NCBI RefSeq assembly: GCF_024979255.1
Contig: NZ_JANLCN010000014.1
Coordinates: 1-64,000, forward strand
Direction of reading: 5' to 3'
From: Herbiconiux moechotypicola
Lineage (GTDB): Bacteria > Actinomycetota > Actinomycetes > Actinomycetales > Microbacteriaceae
Length of the DNA: 64,000 nt
The notes beneath the pieces were generated by a model. That model worked only from the letters and a program-made list of their open reading frames with translations, ran no database searches and was not told where the DNA came from. The position numbers and the translations under genes are program-made. Below, piece by piece: positions 60,933 to 64,000 of this stretch; position 1 is the stretch's first letter; each line of letters begins with the position of its first letter.

Positions 60933-61586
60933 TCAGTCCTGCGCCTGCCGCAGCATCTCGCGGTATCTCGCCGACTCCGACACCATCTGGTGCCCCTCGT
61001 CGTCGGCCGGGGGCTCCCAGTCGGGCTGCTCGCCGGCGAACACGAGCGCCCCGGCCTCGATCGACCCGATGAACTCGGCGAGCCAGGCCCGCTCCGTCTC
61101 CACGAGTCGCAGCTCGAGCTCGATGCTGTGGGCGACGTGGGGCGGTGCGAGGCCCCGGGCCACCCGTGCGATGCGATCGAGCAACCGTGCGCTCGTCTTC
61201 TCCGCGACACGGGCTCTTTCCCGCAGATCGGTGAGCATCGTCGGCCGCTCCACGAGGGGGATGAAGCTGAGCGCCACACGGAACGCCGACGGCTCCATCG
61301 CGTTCACCGTCACGGTGGCCTCGTGGAGCAGGCGCGCCAGTTCGGTCTGCCCCGCATCCGTCATCGTGTAGACGGCCACGGCGCGCTCGCCGTCGACCAG
61401 GTCGTGCCGCTCGAGGAGCTGCTGCTTCACGAAGGTCGACAGCATCGAGTAGATGGAGCCGGGGTGGATGTGCGCCCACTCCTCCACACCCCAGGAGAGC
61501 AGTTCGCGCCGCAGCTGATATCCGTTCACGGGCTCGAACAGCGTCACGACGCCGAGCAGCAGAGCGCGGGTCGTCGTGGTGGACAT
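60933..61586 (-). CDS. PadR-family transcriptional regulator
   Basis: This 217-residue protein starts at the ATG at 61586, preferred over 61613 for its match to the family start (MSTTTTRALLLGVVTLFE). The PadR winged helix (GYQLRRELLSWGVEEWAHIHPGSIYSMLSTFVKQQLLERH) is followed by a C-terminal Vir_act_alpha_C-like helical domain (residues 95-200). It is divergent from an ABC exporter that it probably represses. Confidence 0.88.
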   Translation of the reverse strand: MSTTTTRALLLGVVTLFEPVNGYQLRRELLSWGVEEWAHIHPGSIYSMLSTFVKQQLLERHDLVDGERAVAVYTMTDAGQTELARLLHEATVTVNAMEPSAFRVALSFIPLVERPTMLTDLRERARVAEKTSARLLDRIARVARGLAPPHVAHSIELELRLVETERAWLAEFIGSIEAGALVFAGEQPDWEPPADDEGHQMVSESARYREMLRQAQD

Positions 61587-61678
61587 GTCGTGAGTATATG
61601 AGTGCGCATCCATCTGATGAAGCTCTTGACGGGAGTATGATCAAGTTTGAATAATGGTGCCGAGCGAAGGAGACCGCA

Positions 61679-62641
61679 GTGATTCACGCACGGGGCCTCG
61701 CGCGCACCTTCGAGGGGCGCGGGCGGGGCAGGAAAGACGAGGTGAAGGCCGTCGCCGGCGTCGACATCGATGTCGAGACCGGCGAGATCGTGGGCTTCCT
61801 CGGCCCCAACGGCGCGGGCAAGACCACCACGCTCCGCATGCTCACCACGCTGCTGAAGCCCACGGCGGGCACCGCGACCGTCGCCGGTTTCGATGTGGCG
61901 ACGCAGTCGAAAGAGGTGAGGAAGAGCATCGGCTACGTCTCGCAGAGCGGCTCCACCTCGCCCGAGGCGCGTGCCGGTGAGGAGATCATGGACCACGGGA
62001 TGCTCTACGGCATCAGCCGCAGACAGGCCGAGTCGCGAGGTCGCGAGCTGTTCGGGCAACTCGACCTCGAGGGCCTGTGGGAGCGTAAGCCGCAGGCCAT
62101 GTCGGGCGGCCAGCGCCGCCGCCTCGACATCGCGATGGGGCTCGTGCACGACCCGCAACTGGTCTTTCTCGACGAGCCGACCACCGGGCTCGACCCGCAG
62201 GCGCGCGCCAACCTCTGGACGCACATCTCCGAGCTGCGCGACACCCGCGGTGCGACGGTGTTCCTCACCACCCATTACCTCGACGAGGCCGACGCGCTGT
62301 GCGACCGCATCCTGGTGATCGATCACGGGTCGATCGTCGCCTCCGACACCCCGGATGCGCTGAAGCGCCAGGTGGCGGGCGATCTGGTCGAGCTCGTGGT
62401 GGCCGATGCCGCCCAGGCCGCCGCGGCGGCCGAGCTGCTGGGCCGGGTGGCCGACGCCGAGCTCGCGGCCGAGGGCGCCACGGTGTCCGCGCGGGTGCGT
62501 GGAGCCGGCCACGAGATCGCGGGCCTCATCCGCGGGCTCGATGCCGCCGGCATCGCCCTGGAGTCGATCGAGGTGCGCCGGCCGACGCTCGACGACGTCT
62601 TCCTCGACCTCACCGGCCGCTCGTTGCGAGAGGATGCCTGA
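61679..62641 (+). CDS. ABC exporter ATP-binding protein (DrrA type)
   Basis: This 320-residue ATPase starts at GTG 61679 after GAAGGAGA. Walker A is FLGPNGAGKTTTLRML (residues about 41-56), signature MSGGQRRRLDIAMGLV, Walker B LVFLDEPTTGLDPQ and switch TTHYLDEAD. The C-terminal 90 residues form the DrrA-type extension with ESIEVRRPTLDDVFLDLTGRSL. It is the motor of a multidrug or antibiotic exporter with the permease two bases downstream. Confidence 0.93.
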   Translation: MIHARGLARTFEGRGRGRKDEVKAVAGVDIDVETGEIVGFLGPNGAGKTTTLRMLTTLLKPTAGTATVAGFDVATQSKEVRKSIGYVSQSGSTSPEARAGEEIMDHGMLYGISRRQAESRGRELFGQLDLEGLWERKPQAMSGGQRRRLDIAMGLVHDPQLVFLDEPTTGLDPQARANLWTHISELRDTRGATVFLTTHYLDEADALCDRILVIDHGSIVASDTPDALKRQVAGDLVELVVADAAQAAAAAELLGRVADAELAAEGATVSARVRGAGHEIAGLIRGLDAAGIALESIEVRRPTLDDVFLDLTGRSLREDA

Positions 62642-62643
62642 CC

Positions 62644-63396
62644 GTGTTCTGGAGAGAGACCTTCATCGTCTTCCGGCGACAACTGCGCATCGCGCTGCGC
62701 AACCCCGCCTGGGTCATCATCGGGCTGGTGCAGCCGGTGCTCTACCTGTGTCTGTTCGGGCCGCTGCTCGAACCGCTGGCGGGCACGCTGGGCGCCGAGA
62801 ACGCCTACACCCTGTTCGTGCCCGGACTCCTCGTGCAACTCGGGTTGTTCGGGGCCCTGTTCGCCGGCTTCGGGCTCATCGCCGAGTGGCGGGCGGGGGT
62901 CGTGGAGGCCGAGCGGGTCACTCCGGCGAGCCGCACCGCCCTGCTGCTGGGGCGCATCCTGCGTGACGTGCTGCAGCTGTTCGTGCAGGGCATCGTGCTG
63001 ATCGGGCTCGCCTTCCTGTTCGGGCTCACGGGGTCGATCCCGGGCATGATCCTGGGGCTCGTGATCACCGTGCTGCTCGGGGCCGCGTGCGCCGCCGCGT
63101 CGAACGCGCTCGCCCTCACCACCAAGAGCGAAGACGTCATGGCGCCGGTGCTCAACAGCATCGCCCTGCCCGTGCTGCTGCTGTCGGGCATCCTGCTGCC
63201 CATGACCATCGGCCCGCAGTGGCTGCAGGTGGTGAGCGACTTCATGCCCACGAAGTACATCGTGAATGCCATCCGTGAGCTGTTCACGGGTGACTTCTTC
63301 ACGATCACGACGCTGTGGGGCGTGGTGTGGACGCTCGTGCTGTTCGCCGCGGGGCTGTACGTGGGCACCCGCACGTTCCGCAAGGAGAACGCGTAG
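62644..63396 (+). CDS. ABC-2-type exporter permease (DrrB type)
   Basis: This 250-residue protein starts at GTG 62644 and has six membrane segments. The ABC-2 signatures are RQLRIALRNPAWVIIGLVQPVLYLCLFGPL and LPVLLLSGILLPMTIGPQWLQVVSDFMPTKYIVNAIRELF. It forms a two-gene exporter with the upstream ATPase. It is likely under control of the divergent PadR protein. Confidence 0.92.
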   Translation: MFWRETFIVFRRQLRIALRNPAWVIIGLVQPVLYLCLFGPLLEPLAGTLGAENAYTLFVPGLLVQLGLFGALFAGFGLIAEWRAGVVEAERVTPASRTALLLGRILRDVLQLFVQGIVLIGLAFLFGLTGSIPGMILGLVITVLLGAACAAASNALALTTKSEDVMAPVLNSIALPVLLLSGILLPMTIGPQWLQVVSDFMPTKYIVNAIRELFTGDFFTITTLWGVVWTLVLFAAGLYVGTRTFRKENA

Positions 63397-63421
63397 GGGG
63401 CGCCGCCGGGCCGTTAGTCCG

Positions 63422-64000
63422 CTAGCCGTCCTTGCGGATCCAGCGGAAGGTGAGGCGGCACACGATCAGGCCCGCCACGAGCCAGATGCCGAGCACCACG
63501 GCCACCCAGGGCAGGTTCCAGCTGCCGCCCTGCTCGGCCGCGGCGAACGACTCGGGCAGGAACGCCGCGCGCATCCCCTGCGCGATCCATTTGAGCGGGA
63601 ACACGCTCGCCACCGTCTGCAACCACGACGGCAGCATGGTGAAGCTGAGGAAGACGCCCGAGATGAACTGCAGCACCAGCAGGGGTGGGATGATGACGGC
63701 GGTGGCGCTCTTGCCGGTGCGCGGCAGTCGCGAGATGGCGATGCCGAGCACCGCCGAGGTGGTGATGCCGAGCAGGTAGACCCAGGCGAAGGTCACCCAG
63801 TTCGCCGGATCGGCGGGGAGCTCGACCCCGAAGGCGACGCGCGCGAGCAGGAGCAGCAACGCCACCTGCGCGAGCGAGGTGACGAGCACCTGGCCCATCT
63901 TGCCGATGAAGTACGACAGCACCGGGAGGGGCGTGCCGCCCAGACGCTTGAGGGTGCCGTCGCCGCGTTCGATCGCGATGTCGACGCCGAGGTTCTGCAC
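63422..64000 (-). CDS. ABC-2-type permease, truncated by the window edge
   Basis: The last 192 residues of an ABC-2 permease are present; the start lies beyond the window. The sequence shows GDGTLKRLGGTPLPVLSYFIGKM, five or so membrane helices and LLVLQFISGVFLSFTMLPSWLQTVASVFPLKWIAQGMRAAF. It belongs to a second exporter, convergent with the DrrAB-like pair. Confidence 0.88.
   Translation of the reverse strand: MQNLGVDIAIERGDGTLKRLGGTPLPVLSYFIGKMGQVLVTSLAQVALLLLLARVAFGVELPADPANWVTFAWVYLLGITTSAVLGIAISRLPRTGKSATAVIIPPLLVLQFISGVFLSFTMLPSWLQTVASVFPLKWIAQGMRAAFLPESFAAAEQGGSWNLPWVAVVLGIWLVAGLIVCRLTFRWIRKDG

Noticed and set aside
1-64000. CRISPR array, secondary-metabolite core genes or prophage
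   Set aside because: No regularly spaced repeats, no PKS/NRPS modules and no phage structural genes were seen on either strand.

Overview
This window looks like the chromosome of a high-GC Gram-positive actinobacterium, probably a member of the Microbacteriaceae. That placement is an inference: it rests on GC-rich codon use, many GTG/TTG starts, lipoprotein-anchored binding proteins, several ABC importers without their own ATPase, a yeast-type cytosine deaminase, the HadA/HadB-like pair next to murB, and the scattered GGATGC-type words. No rRNA is present. The only tRNA trace is a 3' fragment near 31.16 kb.

Region 1 (about 0.2-9.0 kb) is a carbohydrate catabolic operon. A XylR/AraC-type regulator is divergent from a sugar-binding lipoprotein, two MalF/MalG-type permeases, a Gfo/Idh/MocA-like protein lacking the usual EKP lysine, a PmoA/DUF6807 protein, a D-2-hydroxyacid dehydrogenase and a serine hydrolase. 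Most junctions are 4-8 nt overlaps, so it reads as one transcript. The operon runs into a scrapyard (9.1-12.9 kb): an IS256-family element with a frameshifted transposase, the C-terminal stub of an SDR gene, an intact-looking IS3-family element with 25-bp perfect inverted repeats, a ricin-B lectin remnant with its terminator, and a 156-bp fragment nearly identical to part of the flavin monooxygenase gene at 28-29 kb.

Region 2 (12.8-22.5 kb) is an RpiR-regulated pentose-type pathway. It has a ribose-type ABC importer (binding protein, double ATPase, permease), an AraD-like aldolase/epimerase, a short SIS isomerase, a Gfo/Idh dehydrogenase, an AraB-like kinase and a convergent GntR/UTRA regulator. 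No arabinose isomerase is present, so the entry sugar is unknown. The RpiR gene has a clear sigma70-type promoter whose spacer and -10 box sit inside a perfect 14-bp inverted repeat. Region 3 (22.6-30.4 kb, minus strand) holds an Opp/Dpp-type importer with an NtaA/SnaA-type flavin monooxygenase and an aldo/keto reductase, an architecture reminiscent of aminopolycarboxylate uptake and oxidation operons. At 31.14-31.22 kb the 3' part of an Arg-type tRNA plus its terminator suggests the right-hand attachment site of a genomic island covering much of the sequence to its left.

Region 4 (31.3-45.7 kb) contains an AAA/DUF4143 ATPase, a lipoprotein, an aldo/keto reductase with a divergent MFS/MarR pair, the fructose PTS operon (fruR-fruK-fruA-ptsH), a shikimate dehydrogenase-like gene, a cell-wall-binding repeat protein, an ArsR/VOC pair with a leaderless promoter, and a molbindin. 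Region 5 (43.8-52.3 kb) is a fructan/fructoside cluster: PfkB kinase and LacI regulator, divergent from a binding protein, two permeases, two cytoplasmic GH32-like enzymes with an unusual WFGDxMP motif, and a small monooxygenase. Region 6 (52.6-64.0 kb) looks like core chromosome: glutamine synthetase-like protein, VanZ, a DtxR-box-controlled NRAMP transporter and ferritin, an rRNA/tRNA methyltransferase, cytosine deaminase, Ppx/GppA phosphatase, the two MaoC-fold dehydratase subunits, MurB, PadR with a drug-type ABC exporter, and a truncated ABC-2 permease at the edge.
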